Shown here in pieces: positions 22,974-35,286 of a stretch of 64,000 nt of DNA. A program made the translations under genes and the position numbers. Within the stretch, counting starts at the first letter, position 1; the number at the start of each line of letters is the position of its first letter. Origin of the DNA: Nymphaea colorata. Taxonomy: Eukaryota; Streptophyta; Magnoliopsida; Nymphaeales; Nymphaeaceae. The notes under the pieces were generated by a model that saw only the letters and a list, made by a program, of their open reading frames with translations, searched no databases and was not told the origin of the DNA. The stretch covers positions 5,350,075 through 5,414,074 of the forward strand of contig NC_045144.1 of NCBI RefSeq assembly GCF_008831285.2, given 5' to 3'.

Positions 22974-25704
22974 ATGGATCCCACATGGCAATGGTGCGAA
23001 AGGGTGAAGGAGAATAACCGTTTGAAACTCAAATGTAGCTTCTGTGGGAATACATTTTCAGGAGAGATTAGTAGAATGAAACACCATTTGGCAGGGACCT
23101 CCAAAGACGCGTCTCATTGTGTTGGAGGACCAAACAAACCTTTGCCTCCATATGTGCGTCAGCAATGTTTAAATATGCTTCATGCTTTACATCAAAAGAG
23201 GATACAGAAAGAAATTGAAGAGGCAGATGTAGGCTATAATGAGCCTTTGGAAGATGAAGAAGAAGAGGAAGAAGCTTATGAATGTGACGATGAAGATGAT
23301 ACCATTCTAAGAACAGATTTGGAGACCTCAAGAGGTAGAAATCGTAAAGGGAAAAGGGATCATGTATGAAGGAGGTCGATCTGGCGTAACGGGAAGGAAG
23401 AGAAGAGGCACAGGAGATAGGGCCAGGCATGGTATGCGATCACCTAGTGGTAGAGTTCCTACCGGTAGGTCTAGTGTTGGCTATATTAAGAGCTTTTTCC
23501 CTTCATATACTAGCCGAGGTGGTCAGCCGCAGATTCGTGCTGAGGAAGAAGCTTATGAATGTGACGATGAAGAAGATACCATTCTAAGAACAAATTTGGA
23601 GACCTCAAGAGGTAGAAATCGTAGAGGAAAAGGGATCATGTATGAAGGAGGTCGATCTGGCGTAACGGGAAGAAAGAGAAGAGGCACAACAGATAGGGCC
23701 AGGCGTGGTATGCGACCACCTAGTGGTAGAGTTCCTACCGGTAGGTCTAGTGTTGGCTCTATTAAGAGCTTTTTCCCTTCATATACTAGCCCAAGTGGTC
23801 AGCCGCAGATTCGTGATGATGCATGTATTCCATTTAATGCAGCTAATTCTTTTCAATTCCAAGCCATAGCAGATGCAATTGCTTTTATAGGCCCCGGATT
23901 CAAAATGCCATCATATCATTAGTTGAGGGGTAAAATTCTTCAAGATACAGTGAAAGAAGTGTTTGAACATTGCGATCAATTGAAATTATCTTGGAAGGAA
24001 ACAGGTTGCTTCATTATGTCAAATGGATGGACTGATACAAGGTCAAGAACACTTGTAAATTTTCTTGTTTATTGCCCTAAAGGTACAATGTTCTAGAAAT
24101 CTCTTGACTTGTCTGATGTTCCTAAGACTGCTGAGGATTTTGTTCAATGTTTTTGATAATGTCATACAAGAAGTTGGTCCTACAAACATTGTACAGTTTA
24201 TTACAGATAATGCTGCAAATTATAGAGCTGCAGGAGATTTGTTATTTCAAAAGTATGGAACATTCTTTTGGAGTCCATGTGTCACTCATTGTGTTAATCT
24301 TATGCTTCAAGATCTTAATGAGATGCATGATATGAAATCACCCATTGACCAATGTCAAGAGGTAACAAAATTTATCTATAATCATGCATATGTATTGAGT
24401 TTGATGAGAAAGTTTACAAAATGAGTTGAATTAATACAACCTGCACAAACTAGATTTGCCACAAATGTATTGACTGTGCAGAGTGTGGTGAAACAAAGAA
24501 CTCCTTTGAGGCAGATGTTCGCTAGTGAAGGATGGGCTGCATATCCACATGCTCATAAAAGAAATGCTTCTTTAGTTGTGGATATCATATTTAATAACGA
24601 ATTTTGGGAATCATGTGTGAAGCTATTGAATGTTTGTGTTCCATTAGTGAAAGTCCTTAGGTTAGCTGACAGCGAGGATAGGCCTTCCATAAGGTACTTA
24701 TATGAGGCCATGGATAAAGCAAAAAAGGCAATTCGAGACAATTTAAAAGGAAAGAAAAAGTTATATATGCCCATATGGAAGATGATAGATAAAAAGTGGA
24801 CTGGACAGCTTCATCAACCTCTTTATGCAGCAGCTTACTATCTAAATCCTGCAATTAGATTTTCTCCTACATTTAAGAAGGACAAAGAAGTCTTAAGTGG
24901 TTTGTTGGATTGTATTAACGTGTTAGTGGCAGATTCTAGAGAACAAGATGTCGTCAACAATGAGTTAGATCTATATGATACTTGTTATCGGGGCATGGGA
25001 TAACCTGTCGCCGTTCGAGCCAAGACAACCATGCGTCCAGGTAAATACATAGAAATGTTTAATTTACTTTGCATTTGTAACATTTGATTCTTTTAGAACT
25101 TTCACATTGATTTGTTATAACATTATATTTTTGTTTAGATTTGTGGTGGAATAGGTATGGGTTTGATTGTCCAAACCTAACACGTTTTGCAATCAAAGTC
25201 CTCAGCCAGACATGCAGTGCTAGTGGATGCGAAAGGAACTGGAGTGTGTTCCAACATATCCATAGCAAAAAAAAGAATAGGTTCGAACATAAAAGGTTGA
25301 ATGACCTTGTCTTTGTTCGATATAATATGAGGTTGAAACAAAGGTAATATAGCTTAATGTTTACATTTTTTGTACAATATATTTATATGAAATTATATAT
25401 TAACAAGTTTTCTCTTATGTAACGTAGCGAATTACAAAAAACATCAGCAAGGAAGCACACATCTCAGTTCGATCCTATCAACTTGGAAAACTTTGACAAT
25501 CTGGAGCCATGGATTGAGGAAGAACCGGCTACAATATTTGATGATGAAGATCTTGAATGCTTCAACCTTGAAGCTGAAGCAACAGAAGGCTTTGTTGATG
25601 AAGGAGAGTCTGCTAGTGCTACTGCTGGTGCTGAATATGTTGGTGAGGATCTTCCAATTCTTGACGATGAAGATGAAGATGAAGATTATGAAGATTATGA
25701 ATGA
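22974..25704 (+). pseudogene. hAT transposase (BED finger, DUF659, hAT dimerisation), broken
   Basis: Starts MDPTWQWCERV, followed by a BED-type zinc finger (CSFCGNTF...MKHHLAG). An acidic/basic linker occurs twice because of a tandem duplication. Then come the DUF659 core (GWTDTRSRTLVNFL, ITDNAANY, WSPCVTHCVNLML), a helical region, the hAT dimerisation block (WWNRYG, IKVLSQTCSASGCERNWS, NRFEHKRLNDLVFVRYN) and an acidic tail ending at 25704. Introns are visible at 25041-25138 and 25344-25427. Damage: a one-base insertion near 23350 in the first linker copy, and stops near 23922, 24096, 24424 and 25003. The gene was recently near-complete but cannot make full transposase now. Confidence 0.9.
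23265..23818 (+). repeat. Tandem duplication (277 bp unit) within the hAT transposase linker
   Basis: Copy 1 starts at 23265 and copy 2 at 23542. Both encode the EEEAYECDD...SFFPSYTS...GQPQIR block. Copy 2 is 276 bp in register (92 codons). Copy 1 has one extra G near 23350, which breaks its frame. Confidence 0.9.
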
Positions 25705-26357
25705 TGAATCATTATATGTATCGAACCACTTAAGAGTTATCTATGGTTGTTGAACACTTGAATGTTGTCTGACTTTATCACTTTATGACTTATGCTTTGT
25801 TGATTGAAATTGAATGATATTGTTATGAATTTTGATGTCTATGAAGTATGAATGATGAACCGTGAACGCGTAAGTTTATAGCATTTAGCAATAATAAGTC
25901 TATCATTATCTAAAACATGTTTTCTATGAAGAATTTATTATTTTTAATTTTTTCTATTTTTTTTATGAATTTTTCGATTTTTTTTAATTTTTTATGATTT
26001 ATTATTATTATTTAAAAAAAAAATACGATACGATTACGATACGTTACGATACGGCGTATCTTAAAGCCCAACCGATACGCCTTACGATACACGTTTTACA
26101 ACATTGGTTTTTATCACGTTTTTTTCACTTTTTTCTTTTTTTAATGCCAAACAGTTTTTTTTCATTTTTTTTATTTGTTGCAAATCTACTTATCTTTTGA
26201 TGTTTGTGTTATTAGTTTCTTTCTTATTTCATTTTACCCCCATTTTTAGTTGTTTAAATTTTAAAAATTTACCATATTTTTCCTTTTTTTAAGTTCATCG
26301 TATTGTACTCAAGAAAAACCTCGCCGTTTAAAACTCCAAAACGTTATTTGTGACTAT

Positions 26358-29300
26358 GCCTGTAATAATCATATCGTCTACATATAAAAGCAACACAAGT
26401 ATACCTATGGCAATATTTTTAACAAACATAGCAATATCATAATAACATGATTCAAGTCTTTGTTTAAACATAACATTGCTAAACATGTCAAACCAAGCTT
26501 TTGGAGTTTGTTTCAAACCATACAGTACATTTCTAAGATGGAGAACTTTCTCTTCAGCCTTAAGGTAAATCAAGCCCAAGGGGTGAGTCCATGTACACCT
26601 CCTCAAAGTAACCATTCAAAAAAACATTCTTGACATCCATTTGATACATGGACCATTGCTTGATGGCAGCAACGGTCATTGGGGTCCTAACTAATGTCAT
26701 TCAAGCGACAGGAGCAAAGGTCTTCTCGTAGTCTATGTCATTTTCTTGAGCATATCCTTTAGCAACTACTCTAGTTTTATACCTTTGAAGTGATACATCA
26801 CTTCTAATCTTAACTTTATATGCTCACCTACATCCTATTGTCTTATTTCCTATAAGAAGAGAAGCAATGTCCCAAGTTTTATTGTTTTCAAGGGCTCTAA
26901 GTTCATTGTCCATACCTTCAATCCAATGTGGGTTAGTTTTGGCTACAAGATAGGATGAGGGTTCATCAAAGGAGTGAATAGCTAATAAAAAAGCCCTATG
27001 TTTTGGGAAAAAAGACTCGAACGAGACAAACTTTTGAGGTGGATTACTATCTCTTTGAGATCTCCTAAGAGTAGGTTGAGACTCTTGGGCGTTTTCTTGA
27101 GTCTGTCTCCTATAAGGCTATAAACTATAACTTTTCTTGGTGGCCTATTATCAAAAGAAATGCTAACAATCTCATTCAAAGTATCATCATATGAAGAATG
27201 CAAAACATCATCATCATCATTATCATCTTTTATCTATAAGAACGAATAGTCATTTTCATGATTGAGTTCATTTGCATCAAAGTCATTTTCTTCTTCTAAA
27301 AATACCACATTTCTTGAAACAAACACTTTATCTTTTTCAATGTCATAGCATTAATATCTTTTTTGAGTTTTGGAATAGCCAATAAATATACATTGAATAG
27401 CCTTAGATGAAAGTTTGTTATTTTTATCATTTAGAATGTAACACTTGCAACCAAAGACTTTACAGCGTTTAAAAATTGGCACCAAATTAAAAAGTTTTTG
27501 AAAAGGTGAGATGTTTTCTAAAACCTTAGAAGGCATTCTACTAATCAAATAAATGGAAGTTAAAATGGCTTACGTCTAAAAATTTGTTGAAACATTTTTT
27601 GACATAAGAGAAGCTCTTGTTGTTTCAAAAATATGTCTATATTTTCTTTTGGCAACTCCATTTTTGTTGGGGGTTACGGGACAAGTCTTTTGATGTATAA
27701 TTTTTTTTTCTTTTAGAAATTCTTCAAATTCATTAGAAATGAATTCTCCCTCATAATCACTTATAAAAAATTTTAGGTTGGCTCAAATTGTGTTTTAATC
27801 ATGTTTTAAAAGTTTTTGAAATTCGTAAAAACTTCCGATTTGTGTTTAAGAAAATAAACCCAAGCATATCGAAAGTAATCATCCAACAAAATAACACAAT
27901 ATAGCAAACCACCTTTAAACATAATAGGAGCGGGTCCCCATACATCCGAATGCACTAATTCAAATGGTGCTTTTGCAACAAAGTTTCTATTGCCAAAAGG
28001 TAAAGTCTTAATTTTAGCTTTAATACAATCATCACAAAAAAATCGTTTCTTTACTTTTTTCCTCCAAAAATGGAATACAAGACATTTTTCGTAAACTTGA
28101 GTGTCCAAGTCTTTGATGTCAAATTTGAATGTCACTTTTCTTGGCAATGTTGCAAGTAGGGTTGGAAAGATTGAAATAATCAAACATAGTAGAGATCATT
28201 TTTCCTAAAACCTTCTCCAATCGTCTTCTTGGAAAGATGGTCCTATATAAAAAATTTATTTTATGAGAATATAATAACATGTCCATGATTAGTTATTTGA
28301 GAAATCGACAAGAGATTCGTGTTAAGTGTAGGAATAAATCTTACTTTTGGTATTTTGAAAAGTTTTGAATTAAAATTTTGATCAATGTTTCCAATACATT
28401 TGATTTCAAGAGGAGTTCCCTCGGTAGTTTTAACAAAAGGGCATGATTCTTCCTTAGTACATTCGGTAGGTAGTGAACTACAATGAATCATATGAAATGA
28501 AGCTCCGGAATCAAGTATCCAAGAGTACTTACTTGATATTTAGATGCCACTGTTGCTCGGGAAATTGGAGAAACCCCTTCTTTGAAAAGCAGTTGAAGAA
28601 CATCAATGAGCTTCGGTTGGAGAGCACTTACAATCTTGTCTAGGACGAAGTGATTACCTTCTTCATGCATTACCCCAGCCACATTTGTCTTCATATCAAA
28701 TTTCTTCAATTTAGGACACCTAGGTTTAATATGTCCTTCTACTCGACAATGAAAACATAATCTTTTTGCTGCTATCCTCATAATTTTGATTGAAATGATG
28801 AGGCCTATAGGTTTTCATATGAGCGCCGGGTCTTGAGGTAGCAAGACACTTTCATTCTTCTCCTTAGAAATGTTAGGTCTATTCTCTTCCACTTGAAGCT
28901 CCGCTATGGTCTTATTTATATATGGCACTTTATGTCTATGAAGTAAAGAGGTTTTGACCCCACCATATTCCGGTCTAATCAAGAATAAATTTAAAAAAAT
29001 TCTCCCTTTGAATTTGTTTTTCTTTTAACACTATGAATTTGGATCAAGGCATTCAGGTTCAAATAAGGCTAGTTCAAACTCATAATTGTTTCATCTCTCC
29101 AACGTACTACTGAATAGATTTATCTCATTGTTGAAGACTTGCAATCTTCATTTGAAGGTTGCTCATGTAGGCTACATCCTTCGTAATATGGGTTTTCTTG
29201 AGAAATTCCCAAGCTTCATGAGTAAAATTATGTTTTGTCTTTTTATTCATTGTTATAGTATCAACCCAAGCAAGAATCCATGTAATGATTTTATCCTATC

Positions 29301-29640
29301 TTCCATTTTTTTCTCATTTTTTCTAATATTCATTCACAACCTTATCTTTTTTTATTTCATCCAGTTCATGAGTTTTTCCATCTATGGTTTTGGTTAAGAC
29401 TAATTGCAGCTCACTTTTAGACCCATCAACAAGTCCCTACAATCCTTTACTTCTAATGAAATGTTTCATAGTTCTTGCCCATTGAACATAATAAATTGAA
29501 GTAAGTTTAGGGAGGGGAATGAAAGTAGTTCTCTCATCCATTATGTGCACCTTGTATAGATATAGTTGAGTTGTTGATGTAGCACTAAGATGAAAACAGC
29601 CACAAAAATAGCAACAAGAGAGCTTGAGGCACAACCAAAA
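26358..29640 (-). pseudogene. copia 1: gag, protease, integrase and RT remnants
   Basis: Read on the minus strand: gag start MDERTTFIPLPKL with YVQWARTMKHFIRSK (29.55-29.43 kb); zinc knuckle CFHCRVEGHIKPRC (28.78-28.70); protease flap region LLSISQI (28.5-28.26); integrase LVHSDVWGPAPIMFKGG with a degraded catalytic core (28.18-27.35); RT with NVLYGLKQTPKAWFDMF and LLLYVDDMIITG (26.6-26.37). The same modules occur in copia 2 in similar wording, so both belong to one family. No continuous frame survives. Confidence 0.9.
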
Positions 29641-29828
29641 TAGTCCACAAAATCAACCACAAAAAATTAGCAGGATAAAAGCTTGTGACAGCACCAAAAA
29701 CGGCCACAAAAGTCAGCGAGATATCCACAAAAAACAGCTACCAAAGATCAGCAAGAAGACAGCTCCTCTTGCATAAAACAACATTTGATACTTCCGTCAA
29801 ACAGTTGGTGTGCTTAATAGCTACGAAA

Positions 29829-29847
29829 TGTTAGAATGTATGTGTTC

Positions 29848-29881
<34 letters not shown>

Positions 29882-30252
29882 TGATACTTGGATGTTTATG
29901 TAATTTTTTTTATATGTATTTTTCTTGTTGTTCATTTTTTGTTTTTTTATTTTGACCTTTCTTGACTTTGACTAGGAGTTGACTAATCCGAACGGCTAGA
30001 TTTCTAGCCCTTCGAACTAGTCCAATGTCTAGTTCTTTAGCCATTTAGTGTAGTCTCCCTCTATATAAAGGGTGGCTATTCACATGCTTTGCTAAGGCTT
30101 TTAGGTCTGGTTTTGTATCTTATTGAAGATTAATTAGAAGTATTGCACCTCTAGTTTAAGGTGTCTCCTTATGAGATATCTTGGAGTGGATGGTATCTTT
30201 AAGGGTGTAACTTTTGAAGTGTTTCTTTTCTCAAGTTGAGGTCTGATTTACA
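29829..30252 (+). repeat. 5' LTR of copia 2
   Basis: Starts TG, ends CA. A (TA)n tract lies at about 29850-29880 just inside the start. A clear TATA box (CTATATAAAG) is at 30061-30070. Confidence 0.92.
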
Positions 30253-30264
30253 TGGTATTAGAGC
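30253..30264 (+). other. Primer-binding site of copia 2 (initiator Met tRNA)
   Basis: TGGTATTAGAGC directly follows the LTR. It differs by one base from the canonical TGGTATCAGAGC. Confidence 0.85.
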
Positions 30265-30669
30265 TTTGGTTTTGTTCTACTTTTGCTGATTTTCAAAGCT
30301 TTGAAGAAGCAGCCCCTGCTGCCTTCTTGGCTATAAAGCACACCAACTGTTTGATGAAAGTGGTGACTGTTGTTTTGCATAAAAATAATTATGTTCTTGC
30401 TGAAATTGTTGCAGATTTCGTAGACTGTTTTGGTGTTGCTTCAAACTCCCTTATTGTTGATTTTATAGTTGATTTCATCTTGGTACTGCATCAACAACTT
30501 AATTACATTTTTACAAGCTCAACAACTCGATCACAACATAGAAGACCTAAATTCTTATCTCCTACTGCTTGGGGGCTGCAGACCTTTTTTGCTGCTGGGA
30601 TCTTTTCTTCTTCACATGGCAGCAAGCTTTCTAAAACTGTAAGTAGTTTATCCTTGTTGACAGTGTTTA

Positions 30670-33600
30670 ATGGATGAAAAAGTTTCCCCTCTTCCCTTTC
30701 CTAAACTTTCAACAACAAACTATATCCAATGGGCTAGAACTATGAAGCATTTCATTCGTAGTAAAAGTCTTTGGGGACTAGTTGATGGGACAAAAATTGA
30801 ACCTCAATTAGACTTGACCAAAGTTGTTGAAGGAAAGGCTGAAGAATTGGATGGAACGGAAAAGGAAAAGGTTGTGGCTGAGTATAATAAGAAGTGGGAA
30901 GAATGGAAGGTAGGTCATCACAAAATTATTACATGGACTTGTGTAGACAATGCTATTAGTGGGCAAATTTCAAAATTAAATTCTGCTCAAGAAACATGAA
31001 AATACTAAAAGAAAACTCACACTATGATGGACGTAGCATATATGCACAATATTCAATTCAAGATTCATAATCTCCAACAAGGAGATAGATTCATTAAAGA
31101 CTATGTGGCTGAAATGGATCAATTGTACGATGAGTTGAGCATATTTGAACCGCACTGGGTTGATGTGTTCTAAAAAAAAAAAGCAAATCCAAAGTGATAA
31201 ATTTTACAAGTTTGTCATTGGTCTAAGACCCGAATTTGATGGTGTTAAAAAACTTTCTTGCTTCATCGTCCTAAAACACCATCTATGAATGATTCTATTG
31301 TTGAATTTGAAATGGAAGAGAATCGGCTAAACCTTGATAGTGAAAAAACAAGCAATGTCCTTGCTACATCTAGGCCGGGGGCCTACTTAAAGCCTTATCG
31401 ACCTCCACATGTCAACTGATCAAATGAAGGAGGAAAAAGAAGGATTATTTGTTACCATTGTCAAGAAGAACATATTAAACCCAAATGTCCAAAGCTAAGA
31501 AGTGTTGACAAAAGAAGCAATGCGGCTGCTTCCATCCAAGAAAAAAAGAAAGAATCAAATTCCGTTCATCTTAATCAACTCACAAGTGCTCTCCAACCAA
31601 AACTATTGAAGCCATTCAACCATTGCTTAAGGGAGGAGGTACACCTTCAACATTGGGAGCTATTGTTACGTCTACTTCATCAAGTAAGTCTTCTTAGATT
31701 ATTGATTCGAGTGCATCCTTTCATATGACTCCTTGTAGATCCTTCTTCACTGAATGCACCACAAATAATTCATATTCCTTTGTGAAAACAACTCATGGAA
31801 CTCCTCTTGAAATTGACTTTATTGGAAACCCTGATCAAACATTTGAATCCAAAGTTTCAAAAGTGGCCCAAGTTAGATGTATTCCTAAACTGAACATGAA
31901 TTTATTATCTGTTTCCCAAATAGTTGACCTTGGTTTTGATATAATTTTCTCACAATATAAATGTTTGAAACATGACGATCTATCCAAGAAGACGATTGGA
32001 AAAGGTTTTAGGACAAACGATCTCTATTATATTAATTTTTTGGACCTTTCAAGACTCTTATGCAATACCATCAAGAAATGTGATATTCAAACTTGGCACC
32101 AAAGGCTTGGACATTCAAATTTAGAGAAAATGTCTCATCTTCCTTTCTTGGAAAAACATTGTCAAAAGATTTTTTGTTGTAATGATTGTATCAAGGCAAA
32201 AATGAAGGTCATACCTTTTGACAATAAAAATTTTGTTGTCCAAATGCCTTTTGAATTGGTGCATACGGATGTATGGGAACCCACACCTATTATGTCTAAA
32301 GGAGGATTATTATATCATGTGATTTTTATTGATGATTTCTCAATGCATGCTTGGGTTTTCTTTCTCAAACACAAATAAGAATCAAAGGTATTTGTAAATT
32401 TCATGAATTTCTATAACATGATTAAAACCGAATTTGACACCAACATTAAAGTCTTTAGAAGTGATTCGGGAGGTGAATTTATTTCAAATGAATTTAAACA
32501 ATTCCTAAAAAACAAAGGCATCGTACATCAAAAATCTTGCCCAAAGCCTCCACAATAAAATGGGGTGGTTAAACGAAAACATAGGCACATTATTAAAACC
32601 ACAAAAGCACTTCTTTTATCCAAAAATGTTCCTAAAAATTTTTGGGCTGAAGCTGTTTTAACATCAACCTACTTGATTAATAGAATGCCTATCAAAATCT
32701 TTAAACATATTTCTTCATTCAAAAGATTATACAATATTAAGCCAAATTATAATAGACTTAAAAGTTTTTGGCTCCAAATGTTATGTTTTAAGTGACAAAA
32801 ATGATAAACTTTGCTCAAAAGCTATTAATTGTGTGTTCATTGGGTATCTGAAAACACAAAAGGGTTAAAGATGTTATGATATTGAAAGAGATAAAGTCTA
32901 TGTTACTAGAAATGTGATATTTTTGGATGGCTTTAAGAGTGAGTCCAAGCAACTAGAGGATTATGCTTTTTATGGACTGATTTTGATGATGATGATGATT
33001 CTAGTAATGAAGATCAAGTTGAAGAAATTGGAAAAGATAGTTCTACAAATTACGATCCTCCAAGAGATACTATTATTTATAGGAGAAAGAGTCATGCAAC
33101 TCAAGAAACTAATCAATCCAACCCTAGAAGGTCCCAAAGGCATATTAGGCCTCCCCAAATATTTATTTCATATGAATCTTTTTCTCATAAATACCAAGCT
33201 TGTCTTATGGCACATCATTCTTTTTATGAGCTTTCATCTTATATTGAGACTAAGGAACATCCAAATTGGATTGAAGCCATTAATCATGAGCTTAAAGCCC
33301 TCAAAAGTAATAAGACTTGACAAATTGTTTCTTTACCTACAGGGAAAATGACCAAAGGATGTAGGTGGATCCATAAAGTCAAAACTAGAAGTGATGGGAC
33401 ATTAGAAAGGTATAAGGCTAAACTCGTCGCTAAGGACTATGCCCAAGAATATGGGATTAATTATGAAGAAACCTTTGTTCCAGTTGCTCGTATGACCTCT
33501 ATTAGAACTCCTATTGTAGTTGTTTCTACTAATCAATGGCCTATTTTTCAAATGGACGTTAAAAATGTTTTTCTAAATGGCAATTTAAATGAAGAAGTTT

Positions 33601-34750
33601 TCATGAGCGCCCCTCCTAGACTTGACTTGCCTCAAGACAAAGTTTTACAACTTAAGAAAGCTCTTTATGATTTAAAACAAGCTCCCGAGGCTTGGTTTGA
33701 TAAGTTTAGTAGTGTCATGTTTGATCAAATTTTTCGATCATGCTATTCAGATACTGCCATGTTTGTGAAAAACACTTCTATAGGCATAATTGTATTGTTG
33801 TTATATGCTGATGATATGGTAATTACAGGCAATGATGCCGAATGAATTATAAAAGTAAAACAATTTCTTATGAATTGCTTTCAAATGACTGATTTGGGAA
33901 GACTAATGTATTTTCTTGAAATTGAAGTTGCCTATAGCAAAAAAAAGATGCTTTGCTTTTGCAAATGAAGTTTGCTAGTGAGATAATTGATAGAGCAGGA
34001 ATTTCAGATGACAAAATTGTAGACACTTCAAAAGCTCTAGGAGTAAAAATGAAGATTGATGATGGAGAGATATTAGAGAACCCCACTCCATTTCGACAAA
34101 TTGTTAGTGCTCTCTTTTATCTTTCTATCACCAGGCCAGATATCGCTCATGTGGTTCATGTTATAAGCCAATTCCAACAAAGATCAACTTCAGTACATAT
34201 GGAGGCGGCAATGAGAATTATGTGTTATGTCAATAATACAATCAACAAAGGGATTTTCTTATCTTCCTCTTCCAAATAAGAATTAATTGCTTATACAGAT
34301 GCTGATTGGGGTAGAGATCCCAATAATATGCACTCTACTATTGGTTTTTGTGTGTTTTTAGATAATTCGTTAATTTTCTGGCGATGCAAGAAATAGAACA
34401 AGGTGTCTCTATCATCAACTAAAGCTGAATATCGAACCATTGCATCTACAACAATAGAAATTGTGTGGCTCAAAAGTTTATTGAAAGATATGAGAATTCA
34501 TCTAGTTGATCATGTTAAGTTTTATTGTGACAAGAAGAATGCAATTTATAACGCTAGCAATCACACGTTCCATGAATGAACAAAGCATATAGAGATGGAT
34601 TGTCACTATGTTCATGAAAAGTTTCTTCGGAAAAACATTGACCTCTCCTATGTTCCATCTGAATGTCAAATAGAAGATTTCTTTACCAAGGCTCTTGCTA
34701 TTGCCAGGTTTCAATTTCTTCTCGGCAAACCTTCAGTCATTACACCGTAA
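30670..34750 (+). pseudogene. copia 2 gag-pol polyprotein, degenerate
   Basis: Gag starts MDEKVSPLPFPKL (30670). Zinc knuckle CYHCQEEHIKPKC (about 31445). The protease site reads DSSASFHM instead of DSGA (about 31700). GAG-pre-integrase TWHQRLGHSN (32090). Integrase LVHTDVW, FRSDSGGEF and a PQ-stop-NG break of the usual PQQNG (32250-32570). RT starts near 33350 with KARLVAKDYAQEYG-like text, then LYDLKQAPEAWF and LLYADDMVITG. RNase H follows with YTDADWG-type text (34290), STIGFCVFL and an FFTKAL end (34690). In-frame stops and shifts separate the blocks. The altered protease triad and RNase H stops mean it is dead. Confidence 0.9.
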
Positions 34751-34762
34751 GTTTGAAGAGGG

Positions 34763-34791
34763 TGTTAGAATGTATGTATCCAGATTTATAT

Positions 34792-34840
<49 letters not shown>

Positions 34841-35209
34841 TGATACTTAGGATGTTTATGTAATTTTTTCTTCTTTCTTTATGTATTTTTCTTGTTGTTT
34901 ATTTTCTGTTTTCTTATTTTGACCTTTTTTGACTTTGACTAGGAGTTGACTAGTCCCAACAGCTAGATTTCGAGATGTTGGAACTAGTCCAACGTCTAGT
35001 TCTTTGTCCATCTAGTGTAGTCTCCCTCTATATGAAGGGTGGCTATTCACATGCTTTGCTAAGGCTTTTAGGCATGGTTTTGTATCTTATTGAAGATTAA
35101 TTAGAAGCATTGCACCTATAATTTGAGATGTCTCCTGATGTGATTTCTTACAGTGGCTAAGTGTAACTCTTGAAGTGTTTTGATTCTCAAGTTGAGTGTC
35201 TAATTTACA
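34763..35209 (+). repeat. 3' LTR of copia 2
   Basis: Aligns with the 5' LTR. The (TA)n tract (about 34806-34839) is longer, and the TATA box has mutated to CTATATGAAG. Confidence 0.92.
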
Positions 35210-35274
35210 CGAATAGGCAGCAAAGATGAATTTTTCAAGACTTTGGAAATCAACAAACGAAGAGCCAAACCACG

Positions 35275-35286
35275 GCTCTGATACCA
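35275..35286 (-). other. Primer-binding site of copia 1
   Basis: On the minus strand, canonical TGGTATCAGAGC directly follows the 5' LTR end at 35287. Confidence 0.9.

Larger units (their letters stand above)
22367..26106 (+). mobile_element. hAT transposon, 3740 bp, with transposase remnant
   Basis: Inverted termini CAGTGTTGTA...CGTATCGTA and, reversed, CAATGTTGTA...CGTGTATCGTA. A perfect 8-bp duplication GTTTTTAT lies on both sides (22359-22366 and 26107-26114). Subterminal arrays of CGTATCGTACGATACG-like motifs sit at both ends. One transposase gene lies inside on the plus strand. Size, termini, octamer duplication and a BED-finger/hAT-dimerisation transposase all agree with the hAT superfamily. 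Confidence 0.95.
22217..26357. mobile_element. hAT-like MITE F, carrying a whole hAT transposon inside
   Basis: Ends ATAGTCACAAAAAACGTG and, from the right, ATAGTCACAAATAACGTT. The flanks ACATGTAA (22209-22216) and GCCTGTAA (26358-26365) agree at six of eight bases. Removing the element rejoins the copia 1 reverse transcriptase frame to sequence matching copia 2 near 33825-33860. Without the 3740-bp inner hAT and its 8-bp target duplication the MITE is about 390 bp. It is rich in A runs followed by CG near both ends. Confidence 0.78.
29829..35209 (+). mobile_element. Ty1/copia retrotransposon (copia 2), inserted into copia 1 of the same family
   Basis: LTRs 29829-30252 and 34763-35209 both begin TGTTAGAATGTATGT and end AATTTACA or GATTTACA. 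The primer-binding site is at 30253 and the polypurine tract (GAAGAGGG) directly precedes the 3' LTR. Flanking pentamers are CGAAA (29824-29828) and CGAAT (35210-35214). Joining the flanks rebuilds the copia 1 leader, which copia 2 itself carries at about 30300-30360. LTRs differ visibly, and the coding region has many frameshifts and stops. Confidence 0.93.
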
